A stretch of 21,707 bases of DNA from JBGPIT01 sp041485125 (lineage in GTDB: Bacteria; Desulfobacterota; Binatia; UTPRO1), in assembly GCA_041485125.1 (NCBI GenBank), contig JBGPIT010000039.1, positions 1-21,707 of the forward strand, read 5' to 3'. The notes under the pieces are model-generated. The model had not been told where the DNA came from. It searched no databases and saw nothing but the letters and a program-made list of their open reading frames with translations. Both the position numbers and the translations under genes were made by a program. This document shows positions 8,984 through 16,696 of this stretch, piece by piece; position 1 is the first letter of the stretch, and each line of letters opens with the position of its first letter.

Positions 8984-9103
8984 GAAACTTGGACGTGTCC
9001 GGTTGCCGACCTGTCACCGCGTGGACGCTTGAATTGTAAGGGGCAGCCGGTGTGACGGTAGCGGCTGAGTGGGACGGCGAAGGCGTGACGCGTACACTTT
9101 TGT

Positions 9104-9128
9104 GGGGGAGCGGCCATTTTTCGCCGGT
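9104..9128. promoter_or_regulatory. Candidate upstream activator site, copy A
   Basis: On the + strand GGGGGA, then GCGGCC, then ATTTTTC and GCCGGT. A very similar order (GGGGGA, CGGCGGCAG, ATTTTTC, CGGGT) lies upstream of the flgF sigma-54 promoter. It is centred about 130 bases upstream of this -24 element, a normal distance for enhancer sites. Function is inferred. Confidence 0.35.
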
Positions 9129-9149
9129 CTCGCGCCGGCTTCGGCAAGT

Positions 9150-9635
9150 TTACGGCGTGGCGATGCGCGTACGCCCGACGACGGAGTACGCAGCGGGGAA
9201 CCGCGCGTCCTCGAGCACCAGCTGGCGCGCGCGGCGGGTTTTGAGATCGACCGCCACCGGTGCCATCAGGTTGACCGTCATCGCCGCCGGATCGCCGGGA
9301 ATTGTCACCAGCACGAAAAGCGCGATCTCGGCGGGCTCGGTTGCCAGAATCCGCGCCGCGACGTCGAGCGGTGCGACGTAGCCACAGACGAGCTCGATCG
9401 GATCGGCGACCGCGAACGCGAGCTCGGGGTCGTCGAGCGAGAGCATCCATTTGAACGGCGAGCCCGGACGGTGCTCGAGGATGACGAACCGGTGCAGGGC
9501 GCCGAAGCCGATCAGACCTTGCGGGAACTCGAGGATGCGGTTGCACGGCACCTCGAAGTCGCCGAAGCGGCGCGACGAGACGTGGACGACGTCGGCTGAT
9601 GCCGGACGCGAGCGCGACTCAGCCGTTCTTGCCAT
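9150..9635 (-). CDS. fliW: Flagellar assembly factor FliW
   Basis: FliW binds flagellin and, when flagellin is exported, is freed to bind and inhibit CsrA, so filament protein translation follows assembly. The 161-residue product shows the family core: SSRRFGDFEVPCNRILEFPQGLIGF, FVILEHRPGSPFKWMLSLDDPELAF, ALFVLVTIPGDPAAMTVNLMAPVAV and RQLVLEDARFPAAY. The frame is open to 9737, but ATG 9635 is chosen because GGGAGGAG (9643-9650) lies seven bases upstream. The start overlaps the end of csrA by 17 bases, so the antagonist pair is translationally coupled. The N-terminus is about 15 residues longer than in many FliW proteins. Confidence 0.92.
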   Translation of the reverse strand: MARTAESRSRPASADVVHVSSRRFGDFEVPCNRILEFPQGLIGFGALHRFVILEHRPGSPFKWMLSLDDPELAFAVADPIELVCGYVAPLDVAARILATEPAEIALFVLVTIPGDPAAMTVNLMAPVAVDLKTRRARQLVLEDARFPAAYSVVGRTRIATP

Positions 9636-9867
9636 CGCCGTACTCCTCCCACGCCTCCGCGGCATCGGTGAGGCTGTCGCCGCCGGCGAGCTGCGCCCGG
9701 CGGTTCTCGTGCTCGATGGCGCGGAACAGCTCCTCACGGAAGATGCGGACGCTTGCCGGGGCGGCGAGCCCGAGGCGGACCTGGCCGCCGCGGATCTCCA
9801 GAACCTGGACCGTCACATCGTCGCCGATCCGGATGGTCTCGCCGATCTTCCGCGTCAACACCAACAT
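9619..9867 (-). CDS. csrA: Carbon storage/flagellar translational regulator CsrA (FliW-type)
   Basis: CsrA is a dimeric RNA-binding protein that blocks translation by binding GGA motifs near ribosome sites. The N-terminus MLVLTRKIGETIRIGDDV and the RNA-binding L4 and R44 (IFREEL) are present. The protein has 82 residues, longer than the 61 of E. coli; the extension starts with an ENRRA segment placing Asn at position 55. In Bacillus CsrA the equivalent Asn55 and the long C-terminus are needed for FliW binding. The last 20 residues are acidic and Gly-rich. It lies 26 bases after flgL and overlaps fliW by 17 bases. Only a weak AAGAGAG precedes the start. Confidence 0.95.
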   Translation of the reverse strand: MLVLTRKIGETIRIGDDVTVQVLEIRGGQVRLGLAAPASVRIFREELFRAIEHENRRAQLAGGDSLTDAAEAWEEYGDGKNG

Positions 9868-9893
9868 GGGTCACTCTCTTGGCGCAGGGCTGG

Positions 9894-10781
9894 TCAGAGG
9901 AAGTTGAGGATGCTGGTCTGCAAGAGACGCGTCCCCGCCGCCAACGTCGCCTCCAACGCGCTCTGGAGCTGCACGAGCTGACTCACCGACTGCGTCAGGT
10001 CGGCGTCCTCGGTTTCCGAAAGCAGCTTCCGTGCCTCTTCGATCTGACCGCCGATCTCCTGGTCGCGCGCCGCGATGCGGGCGGCGCGCGCGCCGACACC
10101 GGCACGCTCTTGACGGACCACGTCGGCCGCCGACTCGAGCGCGTCGAGGCTCGCAGTCGGGGCGGTGCCGGCGGCGAGGGATTGCCGGAGATCGTCAACC
10201 GCGACCAGCGCGTCGCCGAGCGCCTCGCCGCCCGGGGTGCTGACCTCGACGACGTGGTCGCGGCCGATCGCGATCGAGAACGGCGCGGCCGGTCCGGTGT
10301 AGGCGGTGGTCGGATCGAAGCCGGGATCGTCGAAGCTGGTGAAGGGCGCCGTCGTCGTCTGCAGACCGCCGAAAATGTAGCGGCCCGCGACCGCGGTGTT
10401 GCCGAGCGCGAGGAGCTCGCGCTCGAGCTCGGTCACCTCTTGCGCCGCGGCCTGGCGCGCCGCCGGGGTGGTGATGCCGCCGGCTTGCTGGGTCGCGATC
10501 TCACGCGCACGCGTCAGCACCGCGTCGACTTGCTCGAGCGCGCCGTCGGTCGCGCTGAGCGCGGTGGTCGCGAAGCCGACGCCGTCACGAAAGGCGGTGA
10601 GCTCGCTGCCGTCCGCCCGCAGCAGCTCGGCGCGCGCCGTGCCGGTCGGATCGTCGCTCGGCGCGAGCAGGCGCTTCTGCGACGAGACCGTCTCCTGCGA
10701 CCGCGCGAGCTGTTGCTGCAGGCGCGCGATGCCGGCCTGCAGCTCGCGCGCGATCGTGCCCTGGGTGACGCGGCCGATCAC
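9894..10781 (-). CDS. flgL: Flagellar hook-filament junction protein FlgL (HAP3)
   Basis: FlgL joins the hook (through FlgK) to the flagellin filament and is exported by the flagellar type III apparatus. The 295-residue product has the flagellin-like N-terminal helix (RLQQQLARSQETVSSQKRLLAPSDDPTGTARA), the FGGLQTTTAPF block after AVAGRYI, and a C-terminal coiled region ending LQSALEATLAAGTRLLQTSILNFL. Translation begins at GTG 10781, which overlaps the flgK stop as GTGA, indicating coupling. No signal peptide is present, as expected for a type III substrate. Confidence 0.93.
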   Translation of the reverse strand: MIGRVTQGTIARELQAGIARLQQQLARSQETVSSQKRLLAPSDDPTGTARAELLRADGSELTAFRDGVGFATTALSATDGALEQVDAVLTRAREIATQQAGGITTPAARQAAAQEVTELERELLALGNTAVAGRYIFGGLQTTTAPFTSFDDPGFDPTTAYTGPAAPFSIAIGRDHVVEVSTPGGEALGDALVAVDDLRQSLAAGTAPTASLDALESAADVVRQERAGVGARAARIAARDQEIGGQIEEARKLLSETEDADLTQSVSQLVQLQSALEATLAAGTRLLQTSILNFL

Positions 10782-12163
10782 GCCTGCACCATGGTGAGCA
10801 GATCGTCGAGCAACCCGTTGCTCACCGTGATCAGCTGCGACGCCGCCTGGAAGCCACGCTGGAAGCGGATCAAGTCCGTGAACTCCTCCTCGAGGCTGAC
10901 GCCGGACACGGCGTCGCGTTGCGCCGCGATCGCGGTCGCGACCGTCTCCGCGACGGTGGCGCGGTCGGCGGCGTCACGCGCGTCGCTGCCGATTGCGGCG
11001 TGAAAGACCGCGAAGCGCTCCGTGAGCGTCGCGCCGCCGAGCTCCGTGAAGGGGGTCGAGCCGATGCGCTGGAGCGCGAGCGCGTTGGTATTGTCGGCGA
11101 GGTTCGCGCTCGCCGCCGCGGCGATGCCGCGCGGGTCGGTGAGCGCGACGTCGAGGTCGCGGGCGCCGGTGCCGGCGAAGAGCGCCGCGCCGACCGCGCC
11201 GTCGAGGTCGCGACCGGCGGGATCGGTCTGTACCGCGTTCACCTTGTCACGCAGCACGGTCGCGAGCAGGTCGAGATCGGCGCTGCGCGCCGGCAGGTCG
11301 GTATCGCGCACGTCGACCAGCGCGCCGAGCGTGCCGCCGAGGTCGCCTTGCAGGCGGATGGTCGTGCCGTTGGCACCGCGCAGGGCAACCGCGCTGAGCG
11401 GCGCGCCGTCGAGGCCGCTCGCCGGATCGGGCACCGTCGTGAGCTCCGCGGCGTCGACGCCGAGGACGAGCGCCGCGCCCGAGGCGGCGAACACGTTGAC
11501 CGCACCGTTCGGCGCCTCGACGACGTTGATTTGCAGCGTGCCGGCGAGACGGTTCAGCGCCTCGCGCCGGCTGTCGCGGAGATCGTTCGCCGTCGCGCCA
11601 CCGACCTCGCTCGTGACGATCTCGCGATTGAGCGCGGCGATCGTGCCGAGCAGGCCGTTGCCCTCGCGCACCGTCTGCGCCACGCGCGCATCGGTCTCGC
11701 GCTGCAGCGCCGCGATCCCGCCGTAGGCGCCGCGAAAGGCGCTCGCCACGCCGTCGGCCGCACCGAGCAGCTGGTCGCGCACGGTCGAATCCTGAGGAGA
11801 CACCGCGAGCGCGCTCGCCGCCGCGAAGAAGCATTGCAACGCGTCGCCGATCCCGGGGTCCTGCACCGGAAAGAGCGCCTCGAGCTGGCCCACCAGCTCC
11901 TGCCCAGTGGTCGCGCCGGCGAGGCCGGTTGCGCTCGCGAGACGGCGCGCTTCGAGGAACTGATCGACCGCCTGCTCGACGCCGGTCGCGCTGACGCCGA
12001 GCCCGGCGCCGCCGTCGGGCGGCGGAATCGCGCTCAGCACCACGCGCTGGCGGCTGTAGCCGGGCGTGTCGACGTTGGCGATGTTGTTGCCGGTGGTTTG
12101 CAGCGCGCGTTGATGCGCCAGCAACGCCTCGCGTCCGATCGTGAGCAGCGGGAAGATCGCCAT
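10778..12163 (-). CDS. flgK: Flagellar hook-associated protein FlgK (HAP1)
   Basis: FlgK caps the hook and forms the first junction layer before FlgL. The N-terminal rod/hook signature is clear (REALLAHQRALQTTGNNIANVDTPGYSRQRV). The matching C-terminal helix is SLEEEFTDLIRFQRGFQAASQLITVSNGLLDDLLTMV. At 461 residues it is a little shorter than the enterobacterial protein (about 547), mainly in the variable middle domain. Its start ATG overlaps the flgN stop by one base (TGATG) and its stop overlaps flgL by four, giving a tightly coupled flgN-flgK-flgL series. Confidence 0.95.
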   Translation of the reverse strand: MAIFPLLTIGREALLAHQRALQTTGNNIANVDTPGYSRQRVVLSAIPPPDGGAGLGVSATGVEQAVDQFLEARRLASATGLAGATTGQELVGQLEALFPVQDPGIGDALQCFFAAASALAVSPQDSTVRDQLLGAADGVASAFRGAYGGIAALQRETDARVAQTVREGNGLLGTIAALNREIVTSEVGGATANDLRDSRREALNRLAGTLQINVVEAPNGAVNVFAASGAALVLGVDAAELTTVPDPASGLDGAPLSAVALRGANGTTIRLQGDLGGTLGALVDVRDTDLPARSADLDLLATVLRDKVNAVQTDPAGRDLDGAVGAALFAGTGARDLDVALTDPRGIAAAASANLADNTNALALQRIGSTPFTELGGATLTERFAVFHAAIGSDARDAADRATVAETVATAIAAQRDAVSGVSLEEEFTDLIRFQRGFQAASQLITVSNGLLDDLLTMVQA

Positions 12164-12618
12164 CAGGCGCTCCAGCCCCCGCTCGCGGTCCGTACCGGGG
12201 CGGTGAGCTTGGCGTGACCGTCGTAGCGCGTCTCGGGCCGCTCACGCCGGATCACGTCGAGAAGATCGGTGACCTGCCCGAGCGCGGCGCGGACGACGCG
12301 CTCGTTCACGCGCTGCGCGCGGGCGAGCGCAGTCGCGGCGGCGCGCAGCGCGCGGACCGTCTCGCCGAGCGTGGGATCGCCGGCGGCGATCGTCGTGAGT
12401 GGGCGTCCGTCGGCGCGCACGCCGGCACGCCGGGCCGCTGCCGCGCGCGCCCACTCGGCGTGCACGCTCTCGCGCTCCTTCAGACAGGCGATGAGGGCCG
12501 GGTAATCGAACGCCGCCGCGGCGGCGCGCTCGGCGTCGAGGACGAGCTGGAGACGGGCGCAGCACTCACGCTCCGCCTCGAGCAACGCCCGCAGGCCGGA
12601 AGACGTGTGCGCGCTCAT
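12163..12618 (-). CDS. flgN: FlgN-like export chaperone for FlgK/FlgL
   Basis: This 151-residue protein is mostly helical and rich in Ala, Arg and Glu (LRALLEAERECCARLQLVLDAERAAAAAFDYPALIACLKERESV; then VRALRAAATALARAQRVNERVVRAALGQVTDLL). Sequence similarity to FlgN is weak by nature, but length, coiled-coil content, the NERVVRAAL segment and the position between flgM and flgK fit the family. FlgN prevents premature assembly of FlgK and FlgL and escorts them to the export gate. The ATG lies four bases after the flgM stop. Confidence 0.82.
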   Translation of the reverse strand: MSAHTSSGLRALLEAERECCARLQLVLDAERAAAAAFDYPALIACLKERESVHAEWARAAAARRAGVRADGRPLTTIAAGDPTLGETVRALRAAATALARAQRVNERVVRAALGQVTDLLDVIRRERPETRYDGHAKLTAPVRTASGGWSA

Positions 12619-12622
12619 GGCG

Positions 12623-12925
12623 TCAGCTCAGGGCGTCGCTCGCAAGCTCGCTCAGCAGGCGCTCCGCGATGGCGCGGGGCGCGGGATGGTACTCGTTGGC
12701 ATCGACGCGCTCCTGGAGCTCGTGCACACGCGCCGTCTCGATCGCGTCCACGTCGCCGACCTCCCCCCGCAGCCGTTGCAACAGCCGCGCGGTGCTCGAG
12801 AGCTCGACCGAGTCCTGGGCGCCGCTCGTGGTCCCCGTCCGCACCGAGCCGCCGCCGAGCGGCGTCGCAGGGGTCGCGTCGCTGACGGTCGGCGTCTGTC
12901 CCGGCGGTCGTCTCGTGATCCTCAT
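12623..12925 (-). CDS. flgM: Anti-sigma-28 factor FlgM
   Basis: FlgM binds FliA in the cytoplasm and is exported through the completed hook, releasing late-gene transcription. The 100-residue product has a disordered Pro/Thr/Gly-rich N-terminal half and a helical C-terminal sigma-binding half (DSVELSSTARLLQRLRGEV, then ETARVHELQERVDANEYHPAPRAIAERLLSEL). The frame is open to 13078, but ATG 12925 is chosen: GGGAGAG lies just upstream, the product has family length, and a sigma-28-like promoter lies between 12966 and 12993, inside the longer frame. It heads a flgM-flgN-flgK-flgL-csrA-fliW group. Confidence 0.9.
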   Translation of the reverse strand: MRITRRPPGQTPTVSDATPATPLGGGSVRTGTTSGAQDSVELSSTARLLQRLRGEVGDVDAIETARVHELQERVDANEYHPAPRAIAERLLSELASDALS

Positions 12926-12965
12926 GGATGCTCTCCCGGACGCGAGCTGCGCGTCCTCGCAGGAG

Positions 12966-12993
12966 ATATCGGCCGGAGCAGCGGCAATCTTGA
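12966..12993 (-). promoter_or_regulatory. Sigma-28 (FliA)-like promoter upstream of flgM
   Basis: On the - strand, TCAAGATT (12993-12986) and GCCGATAT (12973-12966) match the TAAAGTTT and GCCGATAA elements at 6/8 and 7/8, with a spacer of 12 (consensus 11). The predicted start is near 12959, giving a leader of about 34 bases with a GGGAGAG before the ATG. It sits in the only sizeable gap (94 bases) between flgF and csrA. Late sigma-28 transcription of flgM is established in enterics. Confidence 0.6.
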
Positions 12994-13019
12994 GCCGGAG
13001 AGCGACGCGGCGGTGCCAC

Positions 13020-13895
13020 TCAGCCCTCCGCCCCGTCGGCTCCGGGCCCCCGGACGGCGGTCCCGAAGGGCGTGGCATCCTTCAAAAACGCCGCGGGATC
13101 GAGAGCTTGCCCTCCCCGCTCGACGGCGAAATGGAGGTGCGGACCGGTACTCCGGCCGGTCGACCCGACCGTTGCCAGGACGTCGCCGGCGACAACTTTT
13201 TGGCCGATCCGCACGAAGGTGCGGGCGGCATGCGCATAGCTCGTCACCACGCCATCCGCATGGCGGACGGCGACCATGTTCCCGGAGGGACCGCTGCGGC
13301 CGCTGAACACGACCTCGCCGGCCGCGGCGGCGCGGATCGCGCTGCCGGGCGGCGCGGCGACGTCGATGCCGCCGTGGAAGCGCGGCGCGCCGGTCAACGG
13401 ATCCTGCCGCACCCCGAACTCGGAGGTGACGCGACCCTCGAGCGGCAATACGTGCTCGGCGGCCTGGTATGCACTCAGGGCTGGCGCACCGCTCGCCGCG
13501 ACCGGACCCGCGGCGCCGAGCGGCCCGGCGGCCTGGCGCTCCGACACCGGCGCCGGGGTCGTCGCCGCGGCTCCACTCGCCGGCGACGCCGCGGCGCCGC
13601 GGCGCTCGAGCTGCGCGGTCAGCTGGCGCGCGACACCCAAGTCGGCGCCGGCCGTGATGCTGCGCGCGAGCTCGGCATCGAAAGCGCCGTCGAGCATCTT
13701 CCGCGCCGCCGACGCCTGCAGCATGCCGCCGTCGGGGATCGTCTTCCGCATCGCGCCGATCAGCTGCGCGACCAGCAGCGCCTCGAACTCCTTCGCGATC
13801 TCTGCCGGCGGCTTCGACGCGAGGCGACGCTCCTCGTCGACCCCGCGCGGCGTCGCCGGCAAGAGCAGGCTCGCGGCGCCGATCGCGTCGGTCAC
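13020..13895 (-). CDS. flgJ: FlgJ-type rod-binding domain fused to M23 metallopeptidase
   Basis: Residues 20-98 match the FlgJ N-terminal rod-cap domain (PPAEIAKEFEALLVAQLIGAMRKTIPDGGMLQASAARKMLDGAFDAELARSI). After an Ala/Pro linker (about 100-145), residues 150-275 form an M23 (LytM-like) endopeptidase domain with intact zinc ligands: H174 and D178 (HGGIDVAAP), catalytic H222 (SYAH) and H253/H255 (GPHLHF). Classic FlgJ has a GH73 glucosaminidase here, so this one would open peptidoglycan by cutting peptide cross-links. There is no Sec signal; export by the flagellar system is inferred, as in Salmonella. Start GTG 13895 overlaps the flgI stop as GTGA. 291 residues. Confidence 0.92.
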   Translation of the reverse strand: MTDAIGAASLLLPATPRGVDEERRLASKPPAEIAKEFEALLVAQLIGAMRKTIPDGGMLQASAARKMLDGAFDAELARSITAGADLGVARQLTAQLERRGAAASPASGAAATTPAPVSERQAAGPLGAAGPVAASGAPALSAYQAAEHVLPLEGRVTSEFGVRQDPLTGAPRFHGGIDVAAPPGSAIRAAAAGEVVFSGRSGPSGNMVAVRHADGVVTSYAHAARTFVRIGQKVVAGDVLATVGSTGRSTGPHLHFAVERGGQALDPAAFLKDATPFGTAVRGPGADGAEG

Positions 13896-15016
13896 ATCAG
13901 CTCCAGCTCGGCTTCGAGGGCGCCGGCGGTCTTGATCGCTTGCAGCACCGCGATCAGGTCTTGCGGCGTCACGCCGAGCGCGTTCAGCCCACCGACCAGC
14001 TGGCCGAGGCTCACTCCCGGCTGGAGGACGACCAGGCGTTGCTTGTCACCCTCCTGCACCGCGACCGTGCTGTCGGGGACGACGACGGTTTTGCCCTCCG
14101 AGAACGGCGCCGGCTGCGACACACCGAAGTCGGTCTTCACCTGGATCTGCAGGCTGCCGTGCGCGATCGCGACCGGCGCGATCCGCACCTCGGATCCCAT
14201 GATCACGGTGCCGGTGCGCTCGTTCACGATCACGCGCGCGCGCCGGTCGGGCTGCACCTGGAGGCCCTCGATGCTCGCGAGCATGTGCATCGCCTCGCTC
14301 TCGGTGCCGCCCGCGAGCGCGACGTCGACGGTGCCGGGATCGACGACCTCCGCCGCCTGCTCGCCGATCGAGTCGTTGATCGCGAGCGCGACGCGGCGGG
14401 CGGTGGTGAAGTCGGCGTCGTGCAGGCTCAAGCGCACCTTGCCGTCGGCGACGACGTGCGCCGGCACCTCGCGCTCGACGATCGCACCGCCGGTCAGCAC
14501 CCCCGCCGTCGGATGGCTCTTGGTCGCCGACGCGCCCGCCGCCTCGGCGGTGAAGCCGCCGCCGATCGAGACCGGTCCTTGCGCGACCGCGTAGACTTGC
14601 TGATCGCCGCCGATCAGCGGCGCCATCAACAGCGTCCCGCCGCGCAGCGACTTGGCGTCGCCGATCGACGAGATCTGTACGTCGATCTTGCTGCCGGCGC
14701 GCGCGAACGGCGGCAACATCGCCGTCACCGCGACCGCGGCGGCATTCTTGACGCGGATCTGGCGCGGGTCGACGGTGATCGTGACGCCGCGCCGGCGCAG
14801 CATGCTCAAGATGCTCTGGATCGTGAAGAGCGACTGCTGCCCGTCGCCGGTGCCGTCGAGACCGAGCACCACGCCGTAGCCGGAGAGCTGATTCGGCCGC
14901 ACGCCCTCGACGTCGACGATGTCCTTCAGTCGCGCCGCCGACGCGGCGGACGGCCACAGCATGATCAGGAGCGCCGTTGCCAGCGCCGCGCGCCAGATGC
15001 GGATCAGAACGGCCAT
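13892..15016 (-). CDS. flgI: Flagellar P-ring protein FlgI
   Basis: FlgI forms the periplasmic P ring around the rod. The 374-residue precursor has a Sec signal peptide ending ASA before ARLKDIVDVEGVR. Characteristic blocks follow: NQLSGYGVVLGLDGTGDGQ, SILSMLRRRGVTI, KNAAAVAVTAMLPPFARAGSKIDV, SSIGDAKSLRGGTLLMAPL, HPTAGVLTGGAIVEREV and the C-terminal VSLGQLVGGLNALGVTPQDLIAVLQAIKTAGALEAELELM. The frame remains open upstream to 15670, but that part is the shadow of flgH; ATG 15016, overlapping flgH by 13 bases, precedes the signal peptide. Confidence 0.96.
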   Translation of the reverse strand: MAVLIRIWRAALATALLIMLWPSAASAARLKDIVDVEGVRPNQLSGYGVVLGLDGTGDGQQSLFTIQSILSMLRRRGVTITVDPRQIRVKNAAAVAVTAMLPPFARAGSKIDVQISSIGDAKSLRGGTLLMAPLIGGDQQVYAVAQGPVSIGGGFTAEAAGASATKSHPTAGVLTGGAIVEREVPAHVVADGKVRLSLHDADFTTARRVALAINDSIGEQAAEVVDPGTVDVALAGGTESEAMHMLASIEGLQVQPDRRARVIVNERTGTVIMGSEVRIAPVAIAHGSLQIQVKTDFGVSQPAPFSEGKTVVVPDSTVAVQEGDKQRLVVLQPGVSLGQLVGGLNALGVTPQDLIAVLQAIKTAGALEAELELM

Positions 15017-15777
15017 ACCCAATCCAGGAGCCAGTAGCCCCAGCCCGGGAACTGCTTCATCCCGATGACGCCGGTGCCGTAGTAGTCGATCTTGGCCTGC
15101 GCCAGGCGCGTCGACAGCACCTCGTTCTCGGCGGTGATGTCCTCGGGACGCGCCCAGCCGGCGAGCACGATGTGCTGGTTCTCGTGGTTGACCGCGACCA
15201 TCTTGTCGCCCTCGACCCAGAGGTTGCCGTTGGGCGCGACCGCGGTGACGACGGCGGTGACGCGCGCCGACAACTTGCCCTTGCGCGACGTGCTCCCCTG
15301 CCCATCCCACTCGCGCGCCGAATCGCCCTGAATCAGCTGCGCCGGATTGATGTTCGGGTTCTTCTTCGCGAGCTCCTGGGGAAAGCCGAAGAACTCCTTG
15401 AGGCTTCCCGAGACCGACGTCTTGGTCGACGTCGAGGTCTCGGCGTCCTTCGAGCCGGTCGCGTCCTCGAGCACGATGATGGTGAGCAGATCGCCGAGCG
15501 CGCGGGCCTTGACGTCGCTGAAGAGGAAATTGCCGCCGACGTCGTCGCGCCAGAGCGAGCCCGTTGCGCGCGCCTGCGCCGACGGTGGCGGGATGGCGAT
15601 CGCGCCGCCGCGGACGACCGGCGAGTTGTCGAGATAGACCTTGCCGCAGCCGGCCGCGAGCGCACAGCACGCGACGAGCGCGAGGCCGAGGACACGACGC
15701 CCCGTGGCGATGGCGTCCGCCGCGACCGCGACGCGACGGTCAGTACTGGACGAGAACGATCCCACGATCCACCACAT
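15004..15777 (-). CDS. flgH: Flagellar L-ring lipoprotein FlgH
   Basis: FlgH forms the outer-membrane L ring. The 257-residue precursor has a lipoprotein signal with lipobox LAAGC, so Cys44 would be the lipidated residue. The mature part shows GSLWRDDVGGNFLFSDVKARALGDLLTIIVLEDA, STSTKTSVSGSLKEFFGF, LSARVTAVVTAVAPNGNLWVEGDK and HENQHIVLAGWARPEDI, all family blocks. The n-region before the hydrophobic core is unusually long (about 28 residues). ATG 15777 is nevertheless preferred: AGGAG (15788-15792) lies ten bases upstream, and the only nearby alternative is GTG 15765. It overlaps flgA by 38 bases. Confidence 0.94.
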   Translation of the reverse strand: MWWIVGSFSSSTDRRVAVAADAIATGRRVLGLALVACCALAAGCGKVYLDNSPVVRGGAIAIPPPSAQARATGSLWRDDVGGNFLFSDVKARALGDLLTIIVLEDATGSKDAETSTSTKTSVSGSLKEFFGFPQELAKKNPNINPAQLIQGDSAREWDGQGSTSRKGKLSARVTAVVTAVAPNGNLWVEGDKMVAVNHENQHIVLAGWARPEDITAENEVLSTRLAQAKIDYYGTGVIGMKQFPGWGYWLLDWVWPF

Positions 15778-16696
15778 GGCCGGCGATCTCCTGCTTCGAG
15801 CGACGGTTCACCGCACGCACCCGCGCGCCGGCGCTGCCGGCCTCGAGCGCCTCGCCCGGAAGGCTGAGGCGCATGCCGGCGGTCTCGACGACGAGCGTGA
15901 CGACGTCGCCGCGTCGCACCAAGAGCGGGCTGGCGAGCGCCTGGGCGGCGATCGGCGTGCCGGCCGCGAGCGCGACGTTGGCCTCCTTGCCGATCGCGTC
16001 GGCGGGGTTCCGGACGAGGGCGGTCGAAGGACCGCCGAGGTCGCGCTCCTCGACGGCGAGATCGTCGGCGCTGATCAGGGCGCCGCGCGCGATCGCACGC
16101 CGCGCGGTCACGACCGGACCGAAGGCCTCGACCTCGACCCGCACCGGCACGCTCGCGACCTTGGCTCCGTCCTGCTCGAGGACGAGGGTGAATCGTCGCG
16201 TCGCGCCGCGTGCCGGGCCGACCGCTGTGAGGCGGGTCTCGTAGCCGCCGGGCGGGATCCTGACGCTCGTCATGCCGACGTCGACGGCGCCCAGGCGCTC
16301 GCCCTCGGCGAGCGCCGCGGGCGCGTCGTCCTCGACCGCGCGTGTCAGCTCGGCGGCCGCGATCTCCTGGTACGCGCGGCTGACGATCACCGTCGGCGGG
16401 ATCTGGTAGCGGGTCGCCGCGGCGTCGAGGCCGCTCTCGGTGAGACGGCGAAGGATCATCGCGCCGGCGAGACGGCGCGTCGTTCCCGGCGCCGGCGCCG
16501 GACCGAGCTCGACCTCGGCGAGCGTCGCCCCGTTGCCGTCGAGCGTCGCGACGTCGGCGAGCCGTATCGACGCGCCGTTGACGGTCGCGCTGCGCTCGAC
16601 GGTGACGCGACCGTCGGCGCTCGCCGCCCGCGCGGCCGGCACGAGCGCCGTGACCGCGGCGATCGCGAGCGTGCCGCAAAGCCCCGCGTGGCGCAT
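15740..16696 (-). CDS. flgA: Flagellar P-ring assembly chaperone FlgA
   Basis: FlgA is a periplasmic chaperone for FlgI polymerisation. A Sec signal peptide (GTLAIAAVTALVPAARA) begins the 318-residue protein. The C-terminal SAF region is clear: VTARRAIARGALISADDLAVEERDL, NPADAIGKEANVALAAGTPIAAQAL and VRRGDVVTLVVETAGMRLSLPGEALEAGSAGARVRAVN. The N-terminal part is longer than in short FlgA proteins and carries IRLADVATLDG. A GTG at 16699 precedes ATG 16696; the ATG is chosen, overlapping the flgG stop by one base (TGATG). Confidence 0.94.
   Translation of the reverse strand: MRHAGLCGTLAIAAVTALVPAARAASADGRVTVERSATVNGASIRLADVATLDGNGATLAEVELGPAPAPGTTRRLAGAMILRRLTESGLDAAATRYQIPPTVIVSRAYQEIAAAELTRAVEDDAPAALAEGERLGAVDVGMTSVRIPPGGYETRLTAVGPARGATRRFTLVLEQDGAKVASVPVRVEVEAFGPVVTARRAIARGALISADDLAVEERDLGGPSTALVRNPADAIGKEANVALAAGTPIAAQALASPLLVRRGDVVTLVVETAGMRLSLPGEALEAGSAGARVRAVNRRSKQEIAGHVVDRGIVLVQY

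Larger units (their letters stand above)
8928..9149 (-). other. Regulatory gap between fliW and the sigma-54 activator gene
   Basis: 222 bases without a supported gene. It holds the sigma-54 promoter, its ribosome binding site and the shared upstream motif. GTGACG occurs twice on the + strand (9052-9057 and 9085-9090). A short GCCGG/CCGGC hairpin lies next to the fliW stop, without a T run on the - strand. Confidence 0.6.

Noticed and set aside
8928..9017. Longer N-terminus for the sigma-54 activator
   Set aside because: It would read through the perfect sigma-54 promoter, and AAGGAG sits at ideal distance from ATG 8927.
9052..9090. Two GTGACG direct repeats as operator sites
   Set aside because: Too short for this composition and not repeated in front of flgF.
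9123..9140. Short hairpin after fliW as a terminator
   Set aside because: Only a five-base-pair stem, and the T run lies on the wrong side for - strand transcription.
10919..12217. Long + strand frame antisense to flgK
   Set aside because: Arg/Ala/Glu-rich shadow composition opposite an unmistakable FlgK.
13001..13018. TGGCAC on the - strand upstream of flgM as a sigma-54 promoter
   Set aside because: No TTGC follows at five bases; the -12 half is missing.
12926..13078. Longer N-terminus for flgM overlapping flgJ
   Set aside because: The extra residues are unlike FlgM, and a good ribosome site and the sigma-28-like promoter support ATG 12925.
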